In this document: piece by piece, positions 1 to 8,292 of the stretch | Position numbering within the stretch: position 1 is the first letter of the stretch | Layout: every line of letters begins with the position of its first letter | Assembly (NCBI GenBank): GCA_964492545.1 | Contig: CAZBKO010000030.1 | Span: 1-21,996 of the forward strand | Origin: RGIG1934 sp964492545 | GTDB taxonomy: Bacteria > Bacillota > Clostridia > Lachnospirales > Lachnospiraceae | Length of the DNA: 21,996 nt | Reading direction: 5' to 3' | Translations under genes and position numbers: made by a program | Notes under the pieces: generated by a model | What the model was told of the DNA's origin: nothing | The model's database searches: none | The model's input: the letters and a program-made list of their open reading frames with translations, nothing else

Positions 1-21
1 TTTATTGTAAAACTGATAAAA

Positions 22-47
22 TCCGCAGTTGTGGATAAAACTGCGGA
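22..47. terminator. Small inverted repeat at left edge, possible terminator
   Basis: A perfect 9-bp inverted repeat (arms 22-30 and 39-47, core CCGCAG/CTGCGG) encloses an 8-nt loop. Read on the minus strand, the stem is followed by a T-rich run (TTTTATCAGTTTT). On the plus strand no U-tract follows. It may close a gene lying left of the window, but no such gene is visible, so the direction is uncertain. Confidence 0.4.
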
Positions 48-68
48 AACTCAAGAAGCAAAAACACC

Positions 69-97
69 TTGACAAAATGTCTATAATAAAGGACAAT
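69..97 (+). promoter_or_regulatory. Candidate sigma-A type promoter of cheX
   Basis: A perfect -35 hexamer TTGACA (69-74) is followed after 17 nt by GACAAT (92-97), a 4/6 match to the -10 consensus. A perfect 12-bp palindrome, ACAATATATTGT (93-104), overlaps the -10 and the likely transcription start, so it could be an operator. The better-looking TATAAT at 82-87 is only 7 nt from TTGACA and cannot pair with it. This assignment is by eye. Confidence 0.45.
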
Positions 98-134
98 ATA
101 TTGTATATTATGTTAAATTATGAGGTGAATTATA

Positions 135-611
135 TTGAGACCAGGTTTGGACGTTAACCATATTAACCCATTTTTACAATCAAGTATTTCTATTTTTGAA
201 AGCGTAACTCAGATAAAGCCATCTATTGGAAAGCCCGGTGTAGCTCCACTTGATTTTCACGATGCAACATTTGTTATTCAGGTAGGTGTCACAGGCGAAT
301 TAAAGGGACAGGTTCTCATTGTAATGAGCGTTGAGGATGCTAAGTTCATTGCCAGTAAGATGATGATGGGAATGCCTGTAGCCGAATTAGATGACATGGC
401 TACTTCAGCTTTAAGCGAGCTCGGCAATATGATAATGGGTAATACTGCTACTATTTTTTCTACTTTGAATACACATATTGATATTACTCCTCCTATGGCA
501 GTTATGGGTGCACAGATTAAGCTTACCTCTGATATTCAGGCACTTAAGATTCCTATGATATGTGATGGTGAAGAGAGATTCAGCCTATATATTTGTGTAT
601 CAGCAGACTAA
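135..611 (+). CDS. cheX: CheX-type chemotaxis protein (CheY-P phosphatase family)
   Basis: This is a 158-aa cytoplasmic protein of the CheC/CheX/FliY family, whose members dephosphorylate CheY-P and so help reset chemotaxis signalling. The family signature is visible at residues 91-103: SALSELGNMIMGN, with the E-x-x-N catalytic pair at E95 and N98. It occurs once, as in CheX, whereas CheC usually has two. Length fits the family (about 150-160 aa). The start is TTG at 135, chosen because GAGGTG (122-127) lies 7 nt upstream and no ATG start is better placed. The gene stands alone on the plus strand with its own candidate promoter and a strong terminator. No other chemotaxis gene is in view, so its partner CheY must be encoded elsewhere. 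Some family members in Clostridia have only inferred roles, so the phosphatase activity is family-based. Confidence 0.88.
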   Translation: MRPGLDVNHINPFLQSSISIFESVTQIKPSIGKPGVAPLDFHDATFVIQVGVTGELKGQVLIVMSVEDAKFIASKMMMGMPVAELDDMATSALSELGNMIMGNTATIFSTLNTHIDITPPMAVMGAQIKLTSDIQALKIPMICDGEERFSLYICVSAD

Positions 612-624
612 TTCCACAATGTCA

Positions 625-666
625 AAAAGCGAAATAATTTTCTATATTATTTCGCTTTTATTTTTT
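625..666. terminator. Bidirectional intrinsic terminator between cheX and the nuclease-like gene
   Basis: A perfect 14-bp stem (arms 625-638 and 646-659) with a 7-nt loop contains the core AGCGAAATAAT. On the plus strand it is followed by A and six T, which ends cheX 14 nt past its stop. On the minus strand the five A at 624-628 give a T5 tail, so it can also end the long leftward operon, whose last stop codon is at 665-667. Confidence 0.88.
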
Positions 667-1411
667 ATTCGTTTATTTCATATAGTATTCTTCTGCCACT
701 TTTTCCTATTTTTCTGATAACACCTATATAATTCAGTATGTGAATCCCTATCCTTGCACTATCTTCTGAAATATGTGCAATCTTATGGTAATCCATTGTT
801 GTGAATTTGTCCGGCAAATCAATAGGAAGAAGCTGAATATAATCCTCAACTCTGTCAATTGATAATATACCCTCAATATTAGTAGGTATTCTGTCAAATC
901 TTTGTGAACCACGTTTTTTATCCTTGCTCCAGCCGTTTAACAGTCTATACTCGTCAATATCCAGCAGCACAAATCTAAATGATATATTTTTATCTGTCAA
1001 ATATGTCTTTATTTTGTAGAGTTCATAAAACGAATCACAAAAGCTGCCTTTTTTAGGAGATTTTCGTTTTGATGTGCACGCTCCTGTCTCCTCGTCAATC
1101 CAAATCAGATTCTTGATATACGGAATAGGATATACAATTGTTACCTTATACTCAGGAAGAAATCTGTCAAGCTTTGCACGCATTTTATTAAAATTCGCTG
1201 TCTGTATTTCAATAATATTTCCATCTCTGTAAATATCAGCTACCATACCATTTATTGGAATCTCATGATAATCCTCATTAGGTTCATAAAATCTTTTCAA
1301 CACCGCATGTACAGATTTTTCCGAAAGTGTGCCTATTCCCCATCCATTCTGTTTGTTTCTTTCTTCTTTAGTAGATTCTATAACTTTATTTCTTGCTGCT
1401 TCAAAATCCAT
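665..1411 (-). CDS. Uncharacterised protein, PD-(D/E)XK nuclease-like with C-terminal winged-helix-like segment
   Basis: This is a 248-aa protein I do not recognise as a named family. Residues 29-80 look like a PD-(D/E)XK-type nuclease core: E31 in a first helix (GTLSEKSVHAVLK), D59 on a strand (GMVADIYRDG), then IIEIQT with E68 and Q70 in the E-x-K position, followed by basic residues K76, R78, K80 and R83. Q replacing K occurs in some members of this fold. The C-terminal ~45 residues (about 203-247) read as a small winged-helix-like module (MDYHKIAHISEDSARIGIHI, then a basic RKIGKSGRR turn). There is no signal peptide or membrane segment. The start is ATG at 1411 with AGGTGA 4 nt upstream, 12 nt after the polC stop, so it is probably translated from the polC message and is the last gene of the operon. 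A DNA repair or processing role is only a guess from position and fold. Confidence 0.7.
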   Translation of the reverse strand: MDFEAARNKVIESTKEERNKQNGWGIGTLSEKSVHAVLKRFYEPNEDYHEIPINGMVADIYRDGNIIEIQTANFNKMRAKLDRFLPEYKVTIVYPIPYIKNLIWIDEETGACTSKRKSPKKGSFCDSFYELYKIKTYLTDKNISFRFVLLDIDEYRLLNGWSKDKKRGSQRFDRIPTNIEGILSIDRVEDYIQLLPIDLPDKFTTMDYHKIAHISEDSARIGIHILNYIGVIRKIGKSGRRILYEINE

Positions 1412-1423
1412 AATGTCACCTGC

Positions 1424-4400
1424 CTATGAGAAATCAAACAATGATAACTGGTTAGTTTCCGGAAGATCTCCTAAAATTCCCAGTTCATCCATCAAGTCAA
1501 TAAGTGTTTTACTTACCTTTGTTCTCTGTCTGAAATCATCCTTTGAAAGAAATGGTCCATCCTTTGCAGCTTCGGCAACACCATCAGCCGCCTTCTCGCC
1601 CATTCCATCTATACTGCTCAAGGATGGCATAAGTTTTCCATTTACAATCTGAAAACGATGTGCATCCACCTTAAACAAATCTATTTTTTCAAATTCAAAT
1701 CCACGTGCATACATCTCCTGAACAATTTTCATATCCTTAAGTGTGTCTTCTTCTTTCTTAGACAACAGCTTCTGCTCATTTCGTTTCTTATAATCACTCA
1801 TGAAAAATTCCAGTTTATCCCTTCCCTGACACATTAATTCATAGCTGAATGCAGATGCTCTAATACTAAAATATGCGGCATAATATGCAAGAGGGTAATA
1901 AACCTTATAATAAGCTATTCTAAATGCCATCATAACGTATGCGGCAGCATGGGCCTTAGGGAACATATACTTAATCTTTTTACACGACCATATGTACCAA
2001 TCCGGTACACCAGCCTGTGTCATTGCAGTTATCCATTCATCCTTCAGACCTTTACCTTTACGCACCGATTCCATTATTGTAAATGAAAGTTCTGACTCCA
2101 TTCCCATTCCTATTAGATACGTCATAATATCATCTCTCGTACATATTGCAGTAGAAATAGTTGCTTTTCCCTCTTCAATAAGAGTTTGTGCATTTCCAAG
2201 CCAAACGTCAGTACCATGGGATAATCCGGAAATTCGAATTAAATCTGAAAATGTCTTTGGCTTTGTATCTATAAGCATCTGTATAACGAAATCTGTTCCA
2301 AATTCAGGTATTCCAAGGGAACCAAGCTTACATCCGCCTATGTCCTCCGGCTTAATTCCAAGTGCTGAAGTATTATCAAATAATGACATAACATCCTTAT
2401 TATCAAGAGGAATTGTCAGTGCATCAAGACCTGTTAAATCCTCAAGCATTCTTATCATCGTAGGATCATCATGTCCAAGAATGTCAAGCTTTAGCAGATT
2501 ATGGTCAATTGAATGGTAATCAAAATGTGTAGTGACCGTCTTTGTTGTCATATCATTTGCAGGGTGCTGCACAGGCGTAAACATATTAATATCATATCCA
2601 TGAGGAAGAACAATAATTCCACCCGGATGCTGGCCGGTTGTTCTTCTTACTCCAACACAGCCCTGAGTTATTCTATTTATCTCACTATGACGTTTACTCT
2701 GTCCTCTCTCCTCAAAATAATTCTTAACATAGCCATACGCAGTCTTCTCAGCAAGCGTACCTATGGTTCCTGCTCTGAAGGTCTGACCTTTTCCAAAAAT
2801 AACCTCTGTATAATCATGGGCTTTACTCTGATATTCACCTGAGAAGTTAAGATCTATATCCGGCTCTTTATTACCCTTGAACCCAAGAAATGTTTCAAAT
2901 GGAATATCAAAGCCTGCTTTTATGAGTTTTTCTCCGCAATTTGGACAGAGCATATCCGGCATATCACATCCCGAACCTCCGGCATAAGGTTTAACCTTAT
3001 CTGAATCAAAATCGCTATAATGACATTTTTCACAGTAATAATGTGGTCTTAATGGATTTACTTCTGTTATTCCCGCCATTGTTGCGACAAATGATGAACC
3101 TACAGACCCTCTCGAACCAACGAGATAGCCATCTTCATTTGATTTCCATACAAGCTTCTGTGCAATAATATACATAACTGCAAATCCGTTGCTTATAATC
3201 GAGTTAAGCTCTCTTTCCAATCTCTCGGTTACAATTTCCGGTAAATCTTCTCCATACATTGCATGCGCCTTGTTGTAGCATATTGAACGAAGTGTTGTAT
3301 CCGAATCTTCTATTACAGGAGGACATTTCTTTGGACTTACAGGAAAAATATTTTCAACCATATCGGCTATTTTATTTGTATTGGTAATAACTACTTCTTC
3401 AGCCTTCTCACTTCCAAGATATCTAAATTCATCAAGCATCTCATCTGTTGTTCTTAGAAATAATGGTGCCTGATCATCCGCATCCTTAAAGCCTTTGCCT
3501 GCCATGATAATTCTTCGATACACCTCATCCTCAGGATCAAGAAAATGTACATCACAGGTGGCAACTACAGGTTTGTTGAACTGTTCGCCCAGCTTAACTA
3601 TCTTTTTATTTATATCCTGCAGTTCTTCTATGGAATCTATATGGACTTTATCGCTTTTGAGCATAAACATATTGTTCCCCAGAGGCTGTATTTCCAGATA
3701 ATCATAAAAGTCAACAAGCCTTGCAATTTCCTTTTCGCTTCGGCCGCCCAAAATAGCCTGATACAATTCCCCTGCTTCGCAGGCTGAACCAATAATTAAT
3801 CCCTCTCTGTGTTCTAAGAAGTCACTTTTTGGTATCTTTGGCTGTCTGTTAAAATATTTTATATTTGAATCAGAAATAAGTCTGTACAAATTAACTCTTC
3901 CTGTTTCATTCTTAGCTAAAATGATGGCATGATGAGACGGCATTTTTCTTATGGCCAGCTCAGAAGATTTTCCGAGCTCATTTACATTGTCAAGATGATT
4001 AATATCTCTTTCTTCAAGCATTTCGATAAATTTCACAAATATCTCAGCTGTACAACCCGCATCATCAACAGCTCTATGGTGATTTTCAAGGGAAACCCCC
4101 AGTGCTTTTGCCACATTATCAAGCTTGTATTTAGATATGGTAGGTATCAGAATTCTAGCCAATGCAACCGTGTCAAGATATGTAAATTCTTCATTTATTC
4201 CAAGTCTTTCACAGTTCTGAATAATAAATCTCATATCAAAATCAGCATTATGTGCTACCATTACACAGCCTTTGGAGAATTCCAAAAAATCCGGAAGTAT
4301 TTTATCAATCGTAGGTGCATCTACCACCATTGAATCATTTATTCCTGTAAGCTCTTCAATTCTAAATGGTATTGGCTCTTTGGGGTTAACAAATGTGGAG

Positions 4401-5896
4401 AATTTATCAATAATTTCTCCATTGACTACCTTCACTGCTCCTATTTCAATTATGTTATTGTTCAGTGGACTAAACCCTGTTGTTTCCAAATCAAATACAA
4501 CATATTCTCCCTGAAGTGACTGGTTTTTCGAGTTAGTTACGATATCCTTTAAATCATCAACAAGATACGCCTCAACACCATATATTACTTTAAAATCAAA
4601 GGGCTCCCATCTATACTTATTCTCAGCCTTCTGCAGACAGTGCAATGCATCTGTAAATCCCTGTACTGCTCCATGGTCAGTAATTGCTATTGCATTATGT
4701 CCCCATGCCATTGCCCTTTTTATTATTGAGCTGGCATCTGAGACACCATCCATATCACTCATCTTCGTATGACAGTGAAGCTCAACACGTTTTGTCGCAG
4801 CTGTGTCCATACGCTTAGATGTAAAATCACCAATTTTCTTTATTCCTGAAACTGATGCAATTGTCAGCTCATGGTCGTATTTATCAACCATTGTCACACC
4901 CTTGAGCTTAATAAAACCACCCTTTGGAATGCTGGCCATTATTTCTGAAAGCTGTTCATTTCTAGCAAACATCTTTACAGTTATTGTATCAGTGAAATCA
5001 CTTATGTCAAAAATGATTATTGTCTTTTCATTTCTAAGTTCCCTTGTATCAACATTTAGAATTTGGCCTTTGATTACAACCTCGCCCATTTCACCCTCTA
5101 TATGGCTGATTTGGATATCTTCATCCTCAAAATCTCGTCCATATACAACATCCGGATTATCAGAACGAATAACCTGACGAACAAATGGCTTCTTTTCCTC
5201 TTTCTTGAATTCCTTCTTTCCACCTGTTTTAGCCTTATCATTTGATGTTTCAGGCTCTTTTTCCTTCTTAGGTGAAGTATTATCATTCTGGCTTTCAAAA
5301 TCGTCTGTTTTGGCAGGAATGCTGCTCATTATAGCCTTTACCTGCTGCTCTATCTTAACCTCAGCCTGTTCATGATATTTGCTTTTCTTTGCCTCTATGT
5401 AGTCATAATCAATTATAGCTTTTATTCCACATCTCTCACAAATTATTTTGTCGAGAATTCTTATTAGCTCATCTGCCATATCTCTTGAAATAACATTATC
5501 TTCTATGTGAAGCTTCATCACATTATCATTTTCAATATCATAATCAGATTTTTTGAAAAATATACCCATCATAATGTTGTAGTCTTTAATTTCACTTATA
5601 ATACTATCCTTATAAATAGTTAAAAGCTTTGCCAGACTATATTGTTCTGACAAAGCATATTTTTCAATTATCTTAACGCTTAAGCTGTTGGAATTCATTA
5701 GCTGCTTTTGAATGGACTTCTCTAGCAGCAGAATATTTTTCCTGAATATTAATCTATCGCTGTGTATGTACACTCTAACAGCAGTTCTATCCCTGTTAGA
5801 TACGACTCTCATAACTTCAACATGCTTAAGTAATTCTGATAATTCATTATTTAATTCAAGACCTGGAAACACCTCAAAAAAAGCCTTGTTTTCCAT
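1424..5896 (-). CDS. polC: DNA polymerase III PolC (Gram-positive replicative polymerase with proofreading exonuclease)
   Basis: This is the replicative polymerase alpha subunit of Firmicutes with built-in 3'-5' exonuclease, 1490 aa from this start. Domains in order: a family-specific N-terminus (about 1-240) with a charged linker (about 190-240); an OB-fold (about 255-345); a PHP domain beginning at H374-C-H376; the DEDD exonuclease inserted in PHP (FDLETTG, D469 and E471, ending in the HHRAVDDA motif); then the polymerase core, with a four-cysteine zinc-binding loop (CEKCHYSD ... CPNC) and the catalytic PDIDLNFS motif (D1013, D1015). Length is slightly above the usual ~1440 aa. The start is ATG at 5896, because AGGGAG (5905-5910) sits 8 nt upstream. 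An in-frame GTG at 5903-5905 adds three residues but overlaps that ribosome binding site. It follows ispG by 15 nt, in the order ispG-polC, and is co-transcribed with it. Confidence 0.97.
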   Translation of the reverse strand: MENKAFFEVFPGLELNNELSELLKHVEVMRVVSNRDRTAVRVYIHSDRLIFRKNILLLEKSIQKQLMNSNSLSVKIIEKYALSEQYSLAKLLTIYKDSIISEIKDYNIMMGIFFKKSDYDIENDNVMKLHIEDNVISRDMADELIRILDKIICERCGIKAIIDYDYIEAKKSKYHEQAEVKIEQQVKAIMSSIPAKTDDFESQNDNTSPKKEKEPETSNDKAKTGGKKEFKKEEKKPFVRQVIRSDNPDVVYGRDFEDEDIQISHIEGEMGEVVIKGQILNVDTRELRNEKTIIIFDISDFTDTITVKMFARNEQLSEIMASIPKGGFIKLKGVTMVDKYDHELTIASVSGIKKIGDFTSKRMDTAATKRVELHCHTKMSDMDGVSDASSIIKRAMAWGHNAIAITDHGAVQGFTDALHCLQKAENKYRWEPFDFKVIYGVEAYLVDDLKDIVTNSKNQSLQGEYVVFDLETTGFSPLNNNIIEIGAVKVVNGEIIDKFSTFVNPKEPIPFRIEELTGINDSMVVDAPTIDKILPDFLEFSKGCVMVAHNADFDMRFIIQNCERLGINEEFTYLDTVALARILIPTISKYKLDNVAKALGVSLENHHRAVDDAGCTAEIFVKFIEMLEERDINHLDNVNELGKSSELAIRKMPSHHAIILAKNETGRVNLYRLISDSNIKYFNRQPKIPKSDFLEHREGLIIGSACEAGELYQAILGGRSEKEIARLVDFYDYLEIQPLGNNMFMLKSDKVHIDSIEELQDINKKIVKLGEQFNKPVVATCDVHFLDPEDEVYRRIIMAGKGFKDADDQAPLFLRTTDEMLDEFRYLGSEKAEEVVITNTNKIADMVENIFPVSPKKCPPVIEDSDTTLRSICYNKAHAMYGEDLPEIVTERLERELNSIISNGFAVMYIIAQKLVWKSNEDGYLVGSRGSVGSSFVATMAGITEVNPLRPHYYCEKCHYSDFDSDKVKPYAGGSGCDMPDMLCPNCGEKLIKAGFDIPFETFLGFKGNKEPDIDLNFSGEYQSKAHDYTEVIFGKGQTFRAGTIGTLAEKTAYGYVKNYFEERGQSKRHSEINRITQGCVGVRRTTGQHPGGIIVLPHGYDINMFTPVQHPANDMTTKTVTTHFDYHSIDHNLLKLDILGHDDPTMIRMLEDLTGLDALTIPLDNKDVMSLFDNTSALGIKPEDIGGCKLGSLGIPEFGTDFVIQMLIDTKPKTFSDLIRISGLSHGTDVWLGNAQTLIEEGKATISTAICTRDDIMTYLIGMGMESELSFTIMESVRKGKGLKDEWITAMTQAGVPDWYIWSCKKIKYMFPKAHAAAYVMMAFRIAYYKVYYPLAYYAAYFSIRASAFSYELMCQGRDKLEFFMSDYKKRNEQKLLSKKEEDTLKDMKIVQEMYARGFEFEKIDLFKVDAHRFQIVNGKLMPSLSSIDGMGEKAADGVAEAAKDGPFLSKDDFRQRTKVSKTLIDLMDELGILGDLPETNQLSLFDFS

Positions 5897-5911
5897 TTTG
5901 CACACTCCCTT

Positions 5912-6976
5912 TTATCTCACTGTTGATGCATAATTGTCCAGTTCTAATTTAAGTTCCTCTAGTAATCTGTCTTCTGGTACTTTTCTTAAAATTTCTCCCT
6001 TTCTAATTATAAGACCTTCTCCTTTTCCACCGGCAATACCAAAATCTGCTTCTCTTGCTTCTCCCGGACCATTTACTATGCATCCCATTACAGCAACCTT
6101 AATGTCCAAATCATCATAACCTGTAACCAATGTCTCAACCTTGCCTGCAAGACCTATTAAATCAATGCTGGTTCTTCCACATGTTGGGCATGATACTACT
6201 GTTATTCCACCTTTTCTAAGACCAAGAGTCTTAAGAATCAGCTTAGCAGACTTAATTTCTTCAACGGGAGCACCAGTTAAGGATACCCTTATGGTGTCTC
6301 CAATATTCTGTGACAGAATAAGACCAAGTCCTATACTTGATTTGATATTACCTGATATAAGCGTTCCGGCTTCAGTTATTCCCACATGTAATGGATAATT
6401 TGTCTGTTTTGAAATCAATTCATGAGCCTTAACACACATTAAAACATCGGATGATTTGATACTAATTACCAGATTATCATATCCTAAATCTTCTATAATT
6501 TTAACTTTGTCAAGTGCACTTTCCACCAGTCCCATGGCAGTAACTTTTCCGTATTTTTCTAAAATGTTTTTTTCGAGGGAGCCACTGTTAACCCCAACTC
6601 TTATGGGAATATCTCTTGTTTTTGCGACATCAATCACAGCCTTAATCTTATCTATGCTTCCAATGTTTCCAGGATTAATTCTTATCTTGTCAGCACCATT
6701 TTCCATTGCAGCAATTGCAAGCCTATAGTCAAAATGTATATCTGCAACAAGGGGAATTTTAATCTGTTTCTTAATTTGTGAAATTGCCTGTGCAGCCTCC
6801 ATAGTTGGCACTGCACATCTAATAATATCGCAGCCTGCTTCTTCAAGCTGCTTAATCTGGGCAACTGTAGCCGAAACATCTTCTGTCTTAGTATTAGTCA
6901 TCGACTGAATCAATATAGGATTGCCACCACCTATTATTCTATCTCCAATTTTAACAACCTTTGTATTTTCTCTCAC
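5912..6976 (-). CDS. ispG: 4-hydroxy-3-methylbut-2-en-1-yl diphosphate synthase (MEP pathway)
   Basis: IspG (GcpE) is a [4Fe-4S] enzyme that reductively converts MEcPP to HMBPP, the penultimate step of the MEP isoprenoid pathway. The N-terminal TIM-barrel signature PILIQSMTNTKTEDV and the C-terminal cluster site are visible: CPTC (C263 and C266), MGC (C299) and NGPGE (E306), matching the three-Cys plus Glu ligand set of bacterial IspG. The protein is 354 aa from the start chosen here. That start is GTG at 6974-6976, since GGAG lies 6 nt upstream and the protein then begins MRENTKVVKIG, as in relatives. An in-frame ATG at 6988 would add four residues but has no ribosome binding site and overlaps this one. 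The gene lies between rseP and polC in a continuous leftward operon. With dxr it supplies isoprenoid precursors, including substrate for UppS. Confidence 0.95.
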   Translation of the reverse strand: MRENTKVVKIGDRIIGGGNPILIQSMTNTKTEDVSATVAQIKQLEEAGCDIIRCAVPTMEAAQAISQIKKQIKIPLVADIHFDYRLAIAAMENGADKIRINPGNIGSIDKIKAVIDVAKTRDIPIRVGVNSGSLEKNILEKYGKVTAMGLVESALDKVKIIEDLGYDNLVISIKSSDVLMCVKAHELISKQTNYPLHVGITEAGTLISGNIKSSIGLGLILSQNIGDTIRVSLTGAPVEEIKSAKLILKTLGLRKGGITVVSCPTCGRTSIDLIGLAGKVETLVTGYDDLDIKVAVMGCIVNGPGEAREADFGIAGGKGEGLIIRKGEILRKVPEDRLLEELKLELDNYASTVR

Positions 6977-7007
6977 ACTAATCTCCATTCCACATATTTC
7001 ATATTAG

Positions 7008-8288
7008 CTAAAATAGTTTAGTTATATCATTTATCATTACATAAACCATAAATATCATCAATATCATCATTCCAGCAAAATTAACAATTCCCTCTTTTTC
7101 TCTAGAAACAGGCTTTCTTCTGATTGCTTCAATAATCAGGAACAGTAATCTTCCGCCATCTAAAGCAGGGAACGGAATAAGGTTAAGGATTCCAAGGTTT
7201 ACACTAAACAATATGAGATAATTAGCCAGATTCATAAATACTATGAACCAGCCCTCACTCTTTGTCTCTGTGTATGCCTCATCCATCATATCTACAATGC
7301 CTACAGGTCCTGATACTTCCTTAACACTTGCCTTTCCTGTGAACAGCATTTTCAGACTCTTAAATACTGATTCTGCGCCATATTTAAGCTCAACATAGCT
7401 GTATTTCATGACTTCGCCAATTCCATCAGCCTCAACTCTTCCATTGACATTATAATTAAAGCCCAAAGAATATGTCTCATGTGGTGTTACCTTAGCACTG
7501 ATGCTCTCACCATTTCTTTCGACTACCACATCTATTTCTTCACCTGTAAGAGGATTTTCATTGAAATATTCCTCCAGCTCTTTACCCTTTGAAATTTCAA
7601 CGCCATTAATTTCAGTGATGATGTCACCCTTCTTAATTCCTGCCTGATCAAATGCACCTTTTGTTGATAATGTACTTACAGTAGCTGCATCATCATTTGC
7701 TGTATAATATATACCGAGCATGTATTTAATAATAGGCGTTACAGTCGTTGTGTACTCCTTGCCTTCATGAGTATACTTAATCTTTACATCTTCCTTTGAA
7801 TATGGATTAACATATTCTTCAAGGTATAGTTCACGGCCGACATCCACTTTAGTCCCGTTCACCTCAGTAATAATATCACCCTTAACAATTCCAGCATCGT
7901 TGAGTGGCGATTTATCTTCAATATTTGTAACAATACATGGGTCATAGCCTACACATCCAACCACAACCACTGCCATTACAAATGCCAGAATAAAGTTGAA
8001 TATAGGTCCGGCGGCAATGACTGCCATTCTTGCCCATACAGACTTGTTATTAAATGCTCTCTCATCCGAATTATCTTCGTCTTCACCAAGCATCATACAT
8101 GAACCACCAAATGGCAATAATTTGATAGAATACCTTGTTTCACCAAATTGATGACTGATAATCCTTGGTCCTAAGCCCAATGAAAATTCTGTAACACAAA
8201 CTCCGTTCTTCTTTGCTATGATAAAATGACCAAACTCATGGAAAAGTATAAGAACGCTAAATACTATTATCGCTAAAATTATTCCCAT
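7008..8288 (-). CDS. rseP: RseP/RasP-family site-2 zinc metalloprotease with two PDZ-like domains
   Basis: This is a 426-aa membrane-embedded protease that cuts substrates within the membrane, typically anti-sigma factors and leftover signal peptides. The first transmembrane helix carries HEFGH (H17-H21) with the zinc-binding histidines and catalytic glutamate. The third zinc ligand is D377 in PFPALDGGR within a C-terminal membrane segment. Between them lie two PDZ-like repeats (about 118-185 and 200-270), each with a GI-x-KGDIITE-x-NG core. Gram-positive RasP often has one PDZ, so two is worth noting. A hydrophobic segment near 95-113 and the C-terminal helices complete the topology. The start is ATG at 8288 with AAGGTGG 7 nt upstream. 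The stop of dxr is only 4 nt before this start, which suggests translational coupling. Substrates cannot be told from the sequence. Confidence 0.95.
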   Translation of the reverse strand: MGIILAIIVFSVLILFHEFGHFIIAKKNGVCVTEFSLGLGPRIISHQFGETRYSIKLLPFGGSCMMLGEDEDNSDERAFNNKSVWARMAVIAAGPIFNFILAFVMAVVVVGCVGYDPCIVTNIEDKSPLNDAGIVKGDIITEVNGTKVDVGRELYLEEYVNPYSKEDVKIKYTHEGKEYTTTVTPIIKYMLGIYYTANDDAATVSTLSTKGAFDQAGIKKGDIITEINGVEISKGKELEEYFNENPLTGEEIDVVVERNGESISAKVTPHETYSLGFNYNVNGRVEADGIGEVMKYSYVELKYGAESVFKSLKMLFTGKASVKEVSGPVGIVDMMDEAYTETKSEGWFIVFMNLANYLILFSVNLGILNLIPFPALDGGRLLFLIIEAIRRKPVSREKEGIVNFAGMMILMIFMVYVMINDITKLF

Positions 8289-8292
8289 ATAT

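Noticed and set aside
82..87. TATAAT as the cheX -10 element
   Set aside because: It is only 7 nt from TTGACA, and no matching -35 lies 16-18 nt upstream.
1992..2842. Open frames on the plus strand opposite polC
   Set aside because: They are antisense to strongly conserved PolC motifs, have no family resemblance and no ribosome binding sites. They are shadow frames.
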